NCBI GenBank assembly: GCA_945882005.1
Contig: CAMCWG010000006.1
Coordinates: forward strand, 1 to 26,875
DNA: 26,875 nucleotides
From: Bordetella parapertussis
GTDB taxonomy: Bacteria > Pseudomonadota > Gammaproteobacteria > Burkholderiales > Burkholderiaceae_B
Reading direction: 5' to 3'
The notes under the pieces were generated by a model, which searched no databases, had not been told where the DNA came from, and saw only the letters and a list, made by a program, of their open reading frames with translations. Positions 1 through 10,261 of the stretch are shown in pieces; positions within the stretch are counted from its first letter, which is position 1, and each line of letters starts with the position of its first letter. A program made the position numbers and the translations under genes.

Positions 1-791
1 ATTGGGTCTCCGCAGCACACGGCATTATGACCACCGACACCCTGCCAAAAATTCATTCTCAACGCATAACTCTGGGCGGAAAAACGATCACTCTGACCGG
101 CATTAGCAAAGGCGCTGGCATGATCCGTCCGAACATGGCTACGATGCTGAGCTATCTCGCGACCGATGCGGGTATTGCACAACCTTTACTCAATCAACTG
201 GCCCGTGAAATCGCTGATGTCTCGTTCAATCGCATCACGATTGACGGCGACACCTCAACGAATGACTCCTTCATCGTGATCGCGACCGGTAAAAGCGGCC
301 TGCTGGTCGATAGCTCTGCACATCCGCAATATGCGGAACTCAAGGCAGCACTGGCTGCAGCCGCGACCGACCTCGCGCAAAAAATTGTCCGCGACGGCGA
401 AGGCGCAACAAAATTCATGACGATCCAGGTCGAAGAGGCGAAATCCTCGGCGGAAGCACTACAAGTCGCCTACGCAGTGGCGCACTCACCCTTGGTCAAA
501 ACAGCGTTTTTCGCGAGCGATCCGAACCTCGGCCGTATCTTGGCAGCAATCGGCTACGCCGGAATTACCGATTTAGACGTCGGTGGCGTCAAACTATGGC
601 TCGGCGATGTCTTGGTCGCGACCCAAGGCGGCCGCAATCCGTCCTACCAGGAAGCCGATGGTCAACGCGTGATGAAAGAACCAGAAATTCTGGTGCGTAT
701 CGCGCTTGGCCGCGGCAATACAACTGAAACCGTGTACACCTGCGACTTCTCGCATGAGTACGTCAGCATCAACGCTGATTACCGCTCTTGA
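1..791 (+). CDS. argJ: ArgJ, glutamate N-acetyltransferase / amino-acid acetyltransferase (5' end outside window)
   Basis: This is the bifunctional ornithine acetyltransferase of the cyclic arginine pathway. It moves the acetyl group from N-acetylornithine to glutamate, and in many bacteria it also acetylates glutamate from acetyl-CoA. The frame is open from base 3, so the gene begins before the window; an in-frame ATG at 27 lies inside the alpha chain (context [10 protein letters not shown]) and is not the real start. The autocleavage signature [14 protein letters not shown] is clear: the Thr of ATML (39th residue from that ATG) is the expected nucleophile and new N-terminus of the beta chain. 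The beta-chain motif [10 protein letters not shown] follows. About 263 of the family's usual ~400 residues are present. The stop lies 6 bases before the DUF815 gene, which suggests co-transcription. The product is cytoplasmic. Confidence 0.96.
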   Translation, partial: WVSAAHGIMTTDTLPKIHSQRITLGGKTITLTGISKGAGMIRPNMATMLSYLATDAGIAQPLLNQLAREIADVSFNRITIDGDTSTNDSFIVIATGKSGLLVDSSAHPQYAELKAALAAAATDLAQKIVRDGEGATKFMTIQVEEAKSSAEALQVAYAVAHSPLVKTAFFASDPNLGRILAAIGYAGITDLDVGGVKLWLGDVLVATQGGRNPSYQEADGQRVMKEPEILVRIALGRGNTTETVYTCDFSHEYVSINADYRS

Positions 792-797
792 TTCACA

Positions 798-1682
798 ATG
801 AAACCTGCTACCGAAAACAACCTACCCATGGCCGATCTTTTGGCCCGTGCTACACGCGTCTTGGCACAACTCGAGGCGTGGCTGCCCCCCGCACCGCCCC
901 CCATCAATTGGGAGGCGCACGCCTACCGCTGGCGCAAGCGTGGCGCCTCGCATGGATGGCTTGATGCAATCGCTCATGTATCGTTGATTAACCCGGAAGA
1001 TTTGCAACATATCGAACGCCAGAAGGACATTATCGATCGCAACACGCGTCACTTTGTCGAAGACAAGCCAGCGAATAATGTACTGATGACTGGTGCACGC
1101 GGTACAGGCAAAAGCTCCCTCGTGAAAGCCATGTTGGCCAGCTATGGCGGTCGCGGTCTGCGACTGATTGAAGTCGACAAAGCAGACCTCGGCGATCTCG
1201 CTGACATTGTTGATCTGGTCGCCGCGCGCCCTGAAAAGTTTATCGTGTTCTGCGACGACCTCTCTTTCGAAGAAGGCGAGTCAGGCTATAAAGCGCTGAA
1301 ATCCGTTCTCGACGGATCTGCCGCATCGAGCGGGAACAACGTCCTGATTTACGCGACCTCAAACCGCCGACATCTGATGCCTGAATACATGAGTGAGAAT
1401 CTTGCTGCGCGCCACCAGGCCGATGGTGAGGTACATCCTGGTGAAACCGTCGAAGAAAAAATCTCGCTCTCTGAGCGCTTTGGACTTTGGCTGTCTTTCT
1501 ACCCCTTTAAGCAAGACGATTATCTGGACATCGTTGCGCACTGGCTTGAAACACTCGGCTGCTCCAAGCAGAGCATCGCCGAGGCACGTACTGAGGCGTT
1601 GCAATGGGCGCTTGAACGTGGTTCGCGTTCGGGCCGTGTTGCTTGGCACTTCTCTCGGGACTGGGCTGCCCGGCATGCCTGA
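798..1682 (+). CDS. DUF815-family AAA+ P-loop ATPase
   Basis: This 294-residue soluble ATPase belongs to the DUF815 family, commonly found beside argJ and the Nudix gene in Burkholderiales. The Walker A motif GARGTGKSS lies at about residues 99-107 and Walker B FIVFCDDLSFE at about 148-158. A following YATSNRRHL segment fits a sensor-1 region, and the family's conserved GLWLSFYPF lies nearer the C-terminus. The physiological role is not established; AAA+ proteins of this type remodel or load partner proteins, but nothing here names the partner. The ATG at 798 is used because it lies 6 bases after the argJ stop; M11 is an alternative start. The 3' end overlaps the Nudix start by 8 bases, which indicates translational coupling. 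Confidence 0.9.
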   Translation: MKPATENNLPMADLLARATRVLAQLEAWLPPAPPPINWEAHAYRWRKRGASHGWLDAIAHVSLINPEDLQHIERQKDIIDRNTRHFVEDKPANNVLMTGARGTGKSSLVKAMLASYGGRGLRLIEVDKADLGDLADIVDLVAARPEKFIVFCDDLSFEEGESGYKALKSVLDGSAASSGNNVLIYATSNRRHLMPEYMSENLAARHQADGEVHPGETVEEKISLSERFGLWLSFYPFKQDDYLDIVAHWLETLGCSKQSIAEARTEALQWALERGSRSGRVAWHFSRDWAARHA

Positions 1683-2640
1683 AAAAATTATCGACGTCGC
1701 AGTCGGAGTCTTGCTGCGACCCGATGGCACGGTTTTGTTGGGTAATCGCCCTGCCGATAAACCTTGGCCAGGATGGTGGGAACTACCCGGCGGCAAGCTA
1801 GAGCCGGGCGAATCCGTCATGCAGGCGCTCGCACGAGAACTGCACGAAGAACTCGGCATCCAGATACACACCGCCACGCCCTGGGTCACTTACGTCCACG
1901 CCTACCCAACCACGACTGTGCGACTTGCCTTCTGTCGCGTCACCGGCTGGGACGGCGAGCCACAAGGTCTGGAAGGACAGCTTCTGCGTTGGGTCCCACT
2001 CACACAGGCACTGGATGTCCCGAAATTATTGCCCGCAACCTACCCGCCGCTGCGCTGGCTTAACTTGCCGGAGGTCTATGCAATTTCAAGTGTGGGGTCG
2101 CCTCAGGGCGTAGCTGCGTTCCAACAGCGTCTAGCGCAAGGCCTCAAAGAGGGCATCAAACTCTTGCAATGGCGCGAGCCTGGGTGGCCAGACGGTCCCG
2201 CAAGCCCGAGCTTGAAAACTGCTTTTGATGAAGTCCTCGCCCAATGTCATGCAGCCGGGGCGCGGGTTGTCGTCAACAGCGTGCACCCGTCCGCTTGGTG
2301 GACACAAGGTGACGGCGTGCACTTACGCGCAGCAGATGCGAAAGGTATCAGTGCTCGTCCGGAACTGCCTGCAGGACACCTTGTCGGCGTGTCGGCACAC
2401 GCACTTTCAGAGCTTGAGCACGCACGCAAACTAGAGGCCGACTTTGCCGTGCTGGGACCCGTTTTGCCAACCGCCTCGCATCCAGATCATCCTGGGATAG
2501 GTTGGGAAGAATTCGCACGACTGAACCAACAGGCTGGTCTGCCCGTCTTTGCGCTCGGCGGGCAATCTGCCGACACGCTTGCGCAGGCGAAATCAGTTGG
2601 TGGGCACGGCTTTGCTGGGCTGCGTCGTTGGATTACCTGA
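1675..2640 (+). CDS. Nudix hydrolase (MutT-like) fused to a ThiE-like domain
   Basis: This is a 321-residue two-domain protein. The N-terminal half is a Nudix pyrophosphohydrolase with a complete Nudix box at residues 40-62: G40, E46, then RELHEELGI from R54. That fits MutT-type cleaning of oxidised nucleotides such as 8-oxo-dGTP. From about residue 134 the sequence resembles thiamine-phosphate synthase (ThiE): a beta-barrel start GIKLLQWRE, the motif VVVNS, GVSAHALSELEHA, and the loop LGPVLPTASHPDHPG followed by FALGG. This fusion is a known family in beta- and gammaproteobacteria; whether the ThiE-like half is catalytic cannot be judged here. The frame is open further upstream (from 1393), but the ATG at 1675 matches the family N-terminus MPEKIIDVAVGV and overlaps the DUF815 stop. 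The 3' end overlaps the convergent efflux-channel gene by 48 bases. Confidence 0.92.
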   Translation: MPEKIIDVAVGVLLRPDGTVLLGNRPADKPWPGWWELPGGKLEPGESVMQALARELHEELGIQIHTATPWVTYVHAYPTTTVRLAFCRVTGWDGEPQGLEGQLLRWVPLTQALDVPKLLPATYPPLRWLNLPEVYAISSVGSPQGVAAFQQRLAQGLKEGIKLLQWREPGWPDGPASPSLKTAFDEVLAQCHAAGARVVVNSVHPSAWWTQGDGVHLRAADAKGISARPELPAGHLVGVSAHALSELEHARKLEADFAVLGPVLPTASHPDHPGIGWEEFARLNQQAGLPVFALGGQSADTLAQAKSVGGHGFAGLRRWIT

Positions 2641-4074
2641 GTCATCCAAACGCTTGAGATCCTCTGCCGACCAACCACCACCTAACGACGCAACCAAGCG
2701 CACGCTTGCCGCGAATCGATTACCAACTAAGGTGATGTAAGTGCGTTCGTTATTGAGCGCCGTGGTTTCCAACACAGCCACACTTAAATAATCAATCAAA
2801 CCTTGGTCATACTGGTTACGCGCCAAGCGTAGCGACTGTTGCGCTGACTGCACAGCCAAACGCTGAACAGCCTCCTCCTGCTCGAACACACGCATTTGCA
2901 CCATCGCGTTCTCAACTTCCTGCAGCGCGGTTAATACTGTTTGCCGATAGATCGCTACCTGCGCATCAAACTGCGCACGCGTCTGGTTAATCTGAGCCTG
3001 GCGTGCGCCACCATCGAAAATCAGTGCGGCAAGCTGCGGTCCAAGTGCCCAAAACTGCGCAGGTGCTGTAAACCACTGCGTAAAATCGTTGCTACGATAA
3101 CCAGCATTGGCATTCAAAGTCAGGTTCGGGAACCAGGCAGCTGTCGCAACGCCAATCTGAGCGTTTGCAGCAGCGGTACGTCGCTCGGCTGCTGCAACAT
3201 CAGGACGGCGCTCGAGTAACTCGGACGGCAAACCCACGGGAACCATGGGCGGCACAAGCGGAACTTTTTGAGCTTTAATCGCAAACGTTGACGGTGCTCG
3301 TCCTAGCAAGACCGCTACGGCATTTTCAAAAATTGCCCGCTGCTGCTCGAGATCGATTAATTGTGCCCGGGTGCTTTCTAATTGTGTTCGGGCAACCGAT
3401 ACATCACCTTGTCCGGAAATTCCAGCGTTATAACGATTCTGCGTAAGCTTCAACGCACGTTGATACGCATCTACCGTTGCTGTCAACAGTCGGCGCTGTT
3501 CATCGAGCACACGCACTTGCAAGTACGCAAGCGCCAGAGCTGTCTGTGCAGTTAAGCGCGCTCCCGAGACATCGGCTGCCAGTGCAAGCTCTGTCGCATC
3601 AGTCGATTCGATATTTCGGCGCACACTGCCCCAGATATCAATCTGCCAAGCAGCCTGCGCACTTAATCCATAGGAGTTACTGATTGCAGTCGTGCTAGAA
3701 GTAGGTGTTGATACACCAGCACCCGCCCGAGTAGCAGTGCCCGTCGCAGAGACCGTTGGCAGCAAGGGCGCACGTGCACCCTGCGTGACAGCAACCGCCT
3801 GCCGGAACCGCGCTTCAGCCAAAGCGATGTTCTGGTTCGACACATTCAGCTCTTGCATCAGCTGCGTCAGCGTCGGATCGCGGTACATCAACCACCAGGG
3901 CTCGCGCGGTGCATTTGCTAAGGCTGGTTGAGCGAGCTTCCAACCCGGCGACTCTTTGAACTGCACCCCCACATCAATCGTGGGCCGCACATAGTCAGGT
4001 CCGACCATGCAACCGGCCAAGCCCATCGTTAATAGAAGCGTCACACTTGCGCGCACGAAAATAATATTCATCAT
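2593..4074 (-). CDS. RND efflux outer-membrane lipoprotein channel (OprM/NodT family)
   Basis: This is the outer-membrane exit duct of the tripartite pump encoded immediately upstream (mdtA-mdtB-mdtC). From the ATG at 4074 it is 493 residues with a lipoprotein signal peptide ending in the lipobox LAGC (Cys22), then the family's typical GPDYVRP. Two TolC-type repeats are visible, each rich in Ala, Gln and Leu helices; LLERRPDVAAAERRTAAANAQIG is the conserved family block near the middle. The start was chosen because its ATG overlaps the mdtC stop as ATGA; a GTG at 4092 would add six residues inside mdtC. Position as the last gene of the operon matches opmB of Pseudomonas muxABC-opmB. Its 3' end runs 48 bases into the convergent Nudix-ThiE gene. 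Confidence 0.92.
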   Translation of the reverse strand: MMNIIFVRASVTLLLTMGLAGCMVGPDYVRPTIDVGVQFKESPGWKLAQPALANAPREPWWLMYRDPTLTQLMQELNVSNQNIALAEARFRQAVAVTQGARAPLLPTVSATGTATRAGAGVSTPTSSTTAISNSYGLSAQAAWQIDIWGSVRRNIESTDATELALAADVSGARLTAQTALALAYLQVRVLDEQRRLLTATVDAYQRALKLTQNRYNAGISGQGDVSVARTQLESTRAQLIDLEQQRAIFENAVAVLLGRAPSTFAIKAQKVPLVPPMVPVGLPSELLERRPDVAAAERRTAAANAQIGVATAAWFPNLTLNANAGYRSNDFTQWFTAPAQFWALGPQLAALIFDGGARQAQINQTRAQFDAQVAIYRQTVLTALQEVENAMVQMRVFEQEEAVQRLAVQSAQQSLRLARNQYDQGLIDYLSVAVLETTALNNERTYITLVGNRFAASVRLVASLGGGWSAEDLKRLDDSGNPTTQPSKAVPTN

Positions 4075-7000
4075 TCTTGAGGCTTGGCCCACGGTCTCTT
4101 AAGCATCCACAGACGGAACTGGTCCAGATATAGATAAACCACAGGCGTAGTGTAAAGCGTGAGCAACTGGCTCACGAGTAAACCCCCAAGAATCGTAATA
4201 CCCAGAGGCTTGCGTAACTCGACCCCCGCACCCGAGGCAAATACCAAAGGCATGGCGCCAAAGATGGCAGCAGCGGTCGTCATCAAAATCGGGCGAAAAC
4301 GGGTCAAGCAGGCCTGATGGATCGCATCACGTGGCGACAGCCCAAGCCTACGCTGTGCATCCAGGGCGAAGTCCACCATCATGATGGCGTTCTTCTTCAC
4401 AATACCGATCAAAAGAAATACACCAATGAGCGCAATCAGCGTGAACTCCGTCTTGAGCAGTAGCAAGGCCAACAAAGCGCCCACCCCTGCAGAAGGTAAG
4501 GTAGAGAGGATTGTTAAGGGGTGGATCGTACTTTCATACAGCATCCCCAGAACAATATACATGGTCACCAAAGCAGCCAAAATCAACCAAGGCTGATTCG
4601 ACAAGGCGCTTTGTAACGCTTTGGCGGTCCCCTGAAAGCCAGCTTGTATGCGGTCGCTTGGTAAGTTGATTTCTGCGACGGCCCGGTCGATGGCGACAGT
4701 TGCCTGTCCGAGTGAAACGTCTGGCGCCAAATCAAATGAGATGGTGTCGGCCGCAAGCAAGCCCTGGTGGCGCACACTTAAAGGCGAATTACTCACTTCA
4801 AACTTCGCAAACGCAGAAAACGGAACACGCTCACCCGTCTGACTCAAAACATACACATCATTCAATGAGTCGGGGTCCTGCGCATAGCGCGGTGCAACGC
4901 CCATGACTACACGGTACTGATTGCGGGCGCCGTACATCACGGAAATTTGTCGTTGACTGAAGGAATTATTCAGCACGGCCGATATACTTGCCATCGACAC
5001 ACCTAGCCGCTGCGCGGCATCCCGGTCAACTAAGACAGTAACTTGCCGTCCACGGTCCTCGACATCCGTGTCGACATCAACAAGCTCCGGCAGCTTAGCT
5101 AACGCCTCTTGAACCTTGGGCAGCCATTCCTTCAAGTCGCCAAGCTCGCTTGCCATCAAGGTGTACTGATACTGCGAGCTACTTTGTCTGCCCCCGATGC
5201 GAATATCTTGCTGCGGTACTAAAAACAGACGCGCCCCGGGATTACCGCCAAGCTGTGGCCTCAATCGATTAATGACCTCGCGCACCGAAACCTTGCGCTC
5301 CGCAAAAGGTTTTAGCTGTACCGCTAAAAAACTGAAGTTGCTACCGCCACGACCGTTAGCGTAGGCTGTCACCGTGCTGATCGCAGGGTCGCGCATCAAG
5401 ATCTGTCGGAATCGATCAAGCTTAGGCTTCATCGACTCGAATGATGTACCCTCATCTGCCGAAAAAAAACCCAGCAACATACCCGTATCTTGTTGTGGAA
5501 AAAACCCTTTGGGTACTACGCCGTAAAGATAAAAGTTCAGTCCAATCGTCGCAGCGAGTAACAGCATCATGATCCGACCGTGGCGTAACGCCCAATCCAG
5601 TGTGAGCGAATAGCCTCTGACGGTGGAATTCAGCGCAGCATCAAGCCAGCGTCCGATCAAGCGAGGCTTGCGCGCGGGCGTATCCGCTTTTTCTTGTTGC
5701 CGCAACATGCGTGCGGCCATCATCGGAGTCAAGGTCAATGAGACGAGCATCGAAATGACGATCGCCGCCGACAAGGTCACCGCGAACTCTCGAAACAATC
5801 GTCCAGGCAACCCGCCCATCAAGAGAATCGGAATAAAAACGGCGATCAAAGAAATGCTCATGGATAACACGGTAAATCCTACTTCTCGTGTTCCACGTAA
5901 CGCAGCACGCTTGACAGACTCGCCTCGCTCGATGTGTCGCATAATGTTTTCAAGAACGACGATCGCATCGTCCACAACAAACCCGGTCGCGACAATCAGT
6001 GCCATCAAGGACATCGTATTTAACGAGTAGCCTACCAAATACATCACGCCAAACGTGCCTATCAGCGATACCGGTACAGCCACCGTCGGGATCAGGGCAG
6101 CTCGCCAGTTACGCAAAAATAACAATACAACCAGCATCACAAGCCCAATAGCGATAACCAGCGTGTGCTCAGCCTCGCGCACCGACGCCCGAATTGACGG
6201 CGTGCGATCTTGCGCCACATTGAGCGTCACATCGGCAGGTAACATCGCCCGCAAAATAGGTAAATCTGCGCGAATCTGATCAACCGTCTCAATAATATTG
6301 GCCTTCGCCTCACTGCGCACAAGGACCAAGATCGCCTGCTGCGTATTGAAATACCCAATGTTGAAGGTGTCTTCAACAGAGTCCTCAATCTGTGCCACAT
6401 CAGATAAGCGCACAGCCGCACCGTTGCGCCAGGCAACGATCAAGGGGCGATAGTCCGCAGCCTTCCAAAGCTGATCGTTGGCAACGATCTGCCAGCGCAA
6501 CGTATCGTTCTCCAGAAAACCTTTGGGTCGTGTAGAGTTTGCCGCTGCAATAGCGGTGCGCACAGCCTCGAGCGGCACGCCATATTGCGTCAGTTTTTCT
6601 GGATCGAGATCGATTCTGACAGCGGGTAGCGAGCTGCCACCAATCTGAACCTCTCCCACGCCTTGCACCTGTGATAACTTTTGCTGCACGGTAGTCGAAG
6701 CGATGTCATACAACTGACCTTGCGACAAGGTTGCCGACGTCAACGCCAGCGTCATAATGGGCGCCGCAGACGGATTCGCTTTCTTATAAGAAGGATTGTT
6801 GCGCAACCCACTGGGCATCATGGCGCGCGCCGCGTTAATCGCCCCTTGTACATCGGTTGCGGCACGACTAATGTCGCGACTCAAATCAAATTGCAAAGTG
6901 ATGCGCGTCTGACCTGTCGTACTGCGCGAGGTCATCTCGGTTAAGCCCGCAATGGTTCCTAGGGAGCGCTCAAGCGGCGTCGCAACCGTTGCGGCCATCA

Positions 7001-7172
7001 CCTCCGGACTCGCTCCGGGAATGCTTGCGCTGACCGAAATCGATGGTAGTTCAATTTGCGGAAGTGGCGCGATGGGCAACAGACTATGCGCCAGCCATCC
7101 CGCTAAAACCACACCGAGCCAGATCAACGTCGTGGCCACAGGACGCACGATGAATGGCCCAGATAGACTCAT
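4071..7172 (-). CDS. mdtC: RND multidrug efflux inner-membrane transporter, MdtC/MuxC-like
   Basis: This proton-driven HAE1-family transporter of 1033 residues has the usual length and 12-helix RND layout. It has an N-terminal helix, a large periplasmic loop, helices 2-6, a second periplasmic loop and helices 8-12. The proton-relay aspartates in TM4 are present as VVDDAIV (D401/D402). The N-terminus FIVRPVATTLIWLGVVLAG and the block [13 protein letters not shown] are typical of the MdtB/MdtC subfamily, and order in the operon assigns it to the C position. MdtB and MdtC of E. coli form a mixed trimer, so this protein probably works with the adjacent paralogue. Its ATG overlaps the mdtB stop by one base (TAATG) and its TGA overlaps the channel gene start, so translation is coupled along the operon. 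Confidence 0.94.
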   Translation of the reverse strand: MSLSGPFIVRPVATTLIWLGVVLAGWLAHSLLPIAPLPQIELPSISVSASIPGASPEVMAATVATPLERSLGTIAGLTEMTSRSTTGQTRITLQFDLSRDISRAATDVQGAINAARAMMPSGLRNNPSYKKANPSAAPIMTLALTSATLSQGQLYDIASTTVQQKLSQVQGVGEVQIGGSSLPAVRIDLDPEKLTQYGVPLEAVRTAIAAANSTRPKGFLENDTLRWQIVANDQLWKAADYRPLIVAWRNGAAVRLSDVAQIEDSVEDTFNIGYFNTQQAILVLVRSEAKANIIETVDQIRADLPILRAMLPADVTLNVAQDRTPSIRASVREAEHTLVIAIGLVMLVVLLFLRNWRAALIPTVAVPVSLIGTFGVMYLVGYSLNTMSLMALIVATGFVVDDAIVVLENIMRHIERGESVKRAALRGTREVGFTVLSMSISLIAVFIPILLMGGLPGRLFREFAVTLSAAIVISMLVSLTLTPMMAARMLRQQEKADTPARKPRLIGRWLDAALNSTVRGYSLTLDWALRHGRIMMLLLAATIGLNFYLYGVVPKGFFPQQDTGMLLGFFSADEGTSFESMKPKLDRFRQILMRDPAISTVTAYANGRGGSNFSFLAVQLKPFAERKVSVREVINRLRPQLGGNPGARLFLVPQQDIRIGGRQSSSQYQYTLMASELGDLKEWLPKVQEALAKLPELVDVDTDVEDRGRQVTVLVDRDAAQRLGVSMASISAVLNNSFSQRQISVMYGARNQYRVVMGVAPRYAQDPDSLNDVYVLSQTGERVPFSAFAKFEVSNSPLSVRHQGLLAADTISFDLAPDVSLGQATVAIDRAVAEINLPSDRIQAGFQGTAKALQSALSNQPWLILAALVTMYIVLGMLYESTIHPLTILSTLPSAGVGALLALLLLKTEFTLIALIGVFLLIGIVKKNAIMMVDFALDAQRRLGLSPRDAIHQACLTRFRPILMTTAAAIFGAMPLVFASGAGVELRKPLGITILGGLLVSQLLTLYTTPVVYLYLDQFRLWMLKRPWAKPQE

Positions 7173-10100
7173 TACTCAGCCCCCCTGATGGGGACGGACT
7201 TGCGCTGCGTGCGCAGACGATCGAAGAAGAGATAAATCACGGGCGTTGTAAACAACGTCAACACCTGACTCACGATAAGTCCACCCACCATGACCAAGCC
7301 GAGCGGCTGGCGTAACTCAGCACCAGTGCCGCTCGACAACATCAAAGGGACCGCACCAAACAACGCGGCGAGTGTAGTCATCAGAATAGGACGGAAGCGC
7401 AAAATCGCCGCCTGCTCAATGGCCTCGCGTGCCGGGAGCTTGAGTTTGCGCTCCGCCTCAAGTGCGAAGTCAATCATCATGATGGCATTCTTCTTGACGA
7501 TACCAATCAACAGAATAATACCGATGATACCGATCATATCCAGATCTCGCCCCGACAACTGCAAAGCGAGCAAGGCACCAATCGCCGCCGAGGGCAGGGT
7601 TGAAAGAATCGTGACTGGATGAATAAAACTTTCGTACAACACACCAAGCACGATGTACATCGTAATCACAGCAGCTAAACTTAAAAACAGCGTACTAGAC
7701 AAGGAAGCCTCATAGGCACGTGCAGCGCCTTGGAAGCGTGACTGCACGCTAAGCGGCAAACCGATCTCTTTTGTGGCCTGGGTGACCGAGTCCACGGCAC
7801 TAGACAGGGACGCTCCCGGTTTCAAGTTAAACGATATCGTGACAGACGGAAACTGATCAAGACGACTAATTACAAGTGGCGACCGCCCCTCAGTCACCTT
7901 CACAACGCTTGTCAAGGCAATCGGCTTACCTGTCGTGCTTTTTACGTAAACGCTTGAGAGCGACGACGGGTCGCGACGAAACTGCTCCGGGACTTCAATC
8001 ACAACGCGATACTGATTCGACTGGGTAAAGACCGTTGAAATCTGACGCTGTCCAAACGCGTCATACAAGGCATCGTCAATCGCAGCAGCAGAAACACCAA
8101 GCCGTGCTGCCGCATCGCGATCAATATCGATGAAGGTGTTGAGCCCCTCCTCTTGCATGTCATCAATCACATCCGCAAGTTCAGGCTTGGTGCGCAACAC
8201 ATCCACCAACTTTGGAACCCACATACTCAACAGCCCAGGGTCCGCACTTTCAAGCGTCAGTTGATATTGCGTGCGACTCACACGATCCTCGACTGTTAAG
8301 TCTTGAACCGGTTGCAAATAAAACTGTAAACCCGCCACCATCTCAAGGTCGGTCTGCAGTCGACGCAGTACTTCAGAAATATCCGTACGTCGCTGGCTGT
8401 GGGGTTTTAAAGCAACCTGTATCCGCCCGGTATTAACGGTCTCATTGACACCATCAATACCAATAAATGAGGCCACACTGCTGACGTCAGGATCTTGCAA
8501 AATCGTCTTCACCGCAGCCTGCTGTCGTTCAGCCATCGCAGAAAATGCCAGATTCTGCGGCGCTTGGGTCACAATCTGGATCAAGCCAGTATCCTGGAGG
8601 GGAAAAAAGCCCTTGGGGATCCCAACATACAACAACGCAGTGAGCACGAAGGTGCCGAGGGCCACGAACAGCGTTAAGCCTTGGCGTGCCAGTACCCAGC
8701 GCAACGCCACACCATACAGCGCGATCATCCCATCGATTTTTTGCTGAACATTGCGCGCCAGCCACCCGGCACGATCATGATCGCCAGCACGTAACAAGCG
8801 TGCACACATCATCGGGGTCAAGGTCAGCGAGATGAGTAAGGACAGCAATATTGCAACGGCAAGAGTGACCGCAAACTCTCTAAATAAACGACCAACCACT
8901 TCGGTCATAAAGAGCAAAGGGATCAGCACCGCAATTAACGATAGGGTGAGTGACACCAAGGTAAAGCCAATTTGCGAGGCACCCTTCAGAGCCGCCTGCA
9001 TGGGTGTGTCACCACGCTCTAGGTAACGGGCAATATTTTCGATCATAACGATCGCATCATCCACAACAAACCCGGTCGCAATCGTCAAAGCCATCAGGGT
9101 TAGATTGTTAATACTGAATCCCGCCAAATACATAATGCCAAAAGTACCAACTAATGAAAGAGGCACCACAACACTAGGAATCAACGTTGCAGTCAATGTA
9201 CGCAAGAAGACAAAGGTCACGAGCACCACCAAGCCGATAGCGATAAACATCTCGACCTGCACATCTCGTACGGAGGCGCGAATTGTTTGGGTACGATCAG
9301 ACATCACCGTGACATCTAGGTTTGCGGGCAGAGCAGTTCGCAACTGAGGCAACAACGCCTGGATGCGATTGACCACGTCAATCACGTTCGCGCCGGGCTG
9401 GCGTTGCACGTTAAGAAGAATCGCAGGTTGTGTATCGGCCCAGGCTGCGAGTCGTGCGTCCTCTGCCTCCATCAGGACCGTTGCGACATCCGACACCCGC
9501 AGGGGCGCGTCGTTTCTATAGGTCACAACCAAATCTCTGTATTCGCTCGGATTCTTTAACTGATCGTTCGCGTTGATTGTCGTCGATCGCACCGGCCCAT
9601 CTAGCGTGCCCTTGGGTTGATTAACGTTGGCCCCGACCACAGCAGTGCGCACGTCCGCAAGCGTTAGTCCATAGGCTGCTAGCGATTGGGGATTGGCTTG
9701 TATGCGCATCGCCGGTCGCTGACCCCCCGCCACACTGACCAAACCGACACCAGCTACCTGTGATATTTTTTGTGCCATGCGCGTATCAACTAAATCGCGA
9801 ACCTGTGGCAGTGGTACCGTGGGCGATGTAATCGCAAGCGTAATGACAGGTGCGTCAGCTGGATTAACTTTGTTATAGATCGGCGGCACAGGCAAGTCAC
9901 GCGGCAACAAGTTGCTTGCCGCATTAATAGCTGCCTGGACTTGTTGCTCGGCGACATCCAAACGCAAAGAAAGCGCAAATTGCAGTGTGATGATCGACGC
10001 CCCAGCAGAGCTACTGGAGGTCATTTGGCGCAAGCCGGGCATTTGCCCGAACTGACGTTCAAGCGGCGAGGTCACGAGTGCTGCCATCACCTCCGGGCTC

Positions 10101-10261
10101 GCCCCCGGATAAAACGTTGTTGCCTGGATCGTTGGATAATCTACTTCAGGCAAGGATGAGACGGGCAACCACCGATAGGCAATTAAACCCGACAGAAGCA
10201 GTGCGATCATTGCCAGTGTGGTGGCAACTGGCCGAAGAATAAATGGGCGTGAAAGATTCAC
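7172..10261 (-). CDS. mdtB: RND multidrug efflux inner-membrane transporter, MdtB/MuxB-like
   Basis: This 1029-residue HAE1-family RND transporter is a paralogue of the adjacent mdtC product and shares its layout. The proton-relay pair is at D401/D402 in GFVVDDAIV, at the same position as in MdtC. The N-terminus [19 protein letters not shown] and the segment [10 protein letters not shown] are characteristic of MdtB. The start codon is GTG, overlapping the mdtA stop as GTGA (4 bases), which fixes the start. As the first RND subunit of a two-RND pump it should form a heterotrimer with MdtC, docked to MdtA in the periplasm. Known substrates of this class include bile salts, novobiocin and beta-lactams; the substrate here cannot be read from sequence. 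Confidence 0.94.
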   Translation of the reverse strand: MNLSRPFILRPVATTLAMIALLLSGLIAYRWLPVSSLPEVDYPTIQATTFYPGASPEVMAALVTSPLERQFGQMPGLRQMTSSSSAGASIITLQFALSLRLDVAEQQVQAAINAASNLLPRDLPVPPIYNKVNPADAPVITLAITSPTVPLPQVRDLVDTRMAQKISQVAGVGLVSVAGGQRPAMRIQANPQSLAAYGLTLADVRTAVVGANVNQPKGTLDGPVRSTTINANDQLKNPSEYRDLVVTYRNDAPLRVSDVATVLMEAEDARLAAWADTQPAILLNVQRQPGANVIDVVNRIQALLPQLRTALPANLDVTVMSDRTQTIRASVRDVQVEMFIAIGLVVLVTFVFLRTLTATLIPSVVVPLSLVGTFGIMYLAGFSINNLTLMALTIATGFVVDDAIVMIENIARYLERGDTPMQAALKGASQIGFTLVSLTLSLIAVLIPLLFMTEVVGRLFREFAVTLAVAILLSLLISLTLTPMMCARLLRAGDHDRAGWLARNVQQKIDGMIALYGVALRWVLARQGLTLFVALGTFVLTALLYVGIPKGFFPLQDTGLIQIVTQAPQNLAFSAMAERQQAAVKTILQDPDVSSVASFIGIDGVNETVNTGRIQVALKPHSQRRTDISEVLRRLQTDLEMVAGLQFYLQPVQDLTVEDRVSRTQYQLTLESADPGLLSMWVPKLVDVLRTKPELADVIDDMQEEGLNTFIDIDRDAAARLGVSAAAIDDALYDAFGQRQISTVFTQSNQYRVVIEVPEQFRRDPSSLSSVYVKSTTGKPIALTSVVKVTEGRSPLVISRLDQFPSVTISFNLKPGASLSSAVDSVTQATKEIGLPLSVQSRFQGAARAYEASLSSTLFLSLAAVITMYIVLGVLYESFIHPVTILSTLPSAAIGALLALQLSGRDLDMIGIIGIILLIGIVKKNAIMMIDFALEAERKLKLPAREAIEQAAILRFRPILMTTLAALFGAVPLMLSSGTGAELRQPLGLVMVGGLIVSQVLTLFTTPVIYLFFDRLRTQRKSVPIRGAE

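Noticed and set aside
1393..1674. N-terminal extension of the Nudix-ThiE frame into the DUF815 gene
   Set aside because: The extension overlaps the ATPase coding sequence and lacks homology; ATG 1675 matches the Nudix family start.
1359..1889. 176-codon open frame on the minus strand across the DUF815/Nudix junction
   Set aside because: It is antisense to two well-supported genes; the protein has no recognisable domain and is Ser/Arg-rich as expected for a shadow frame.
5623..6030. 135-codon open frame on the plus strand inside mdtC
   Set aside because: Antisense to a conserved RND gene; no motif, composition typical of reverse-frame reading.
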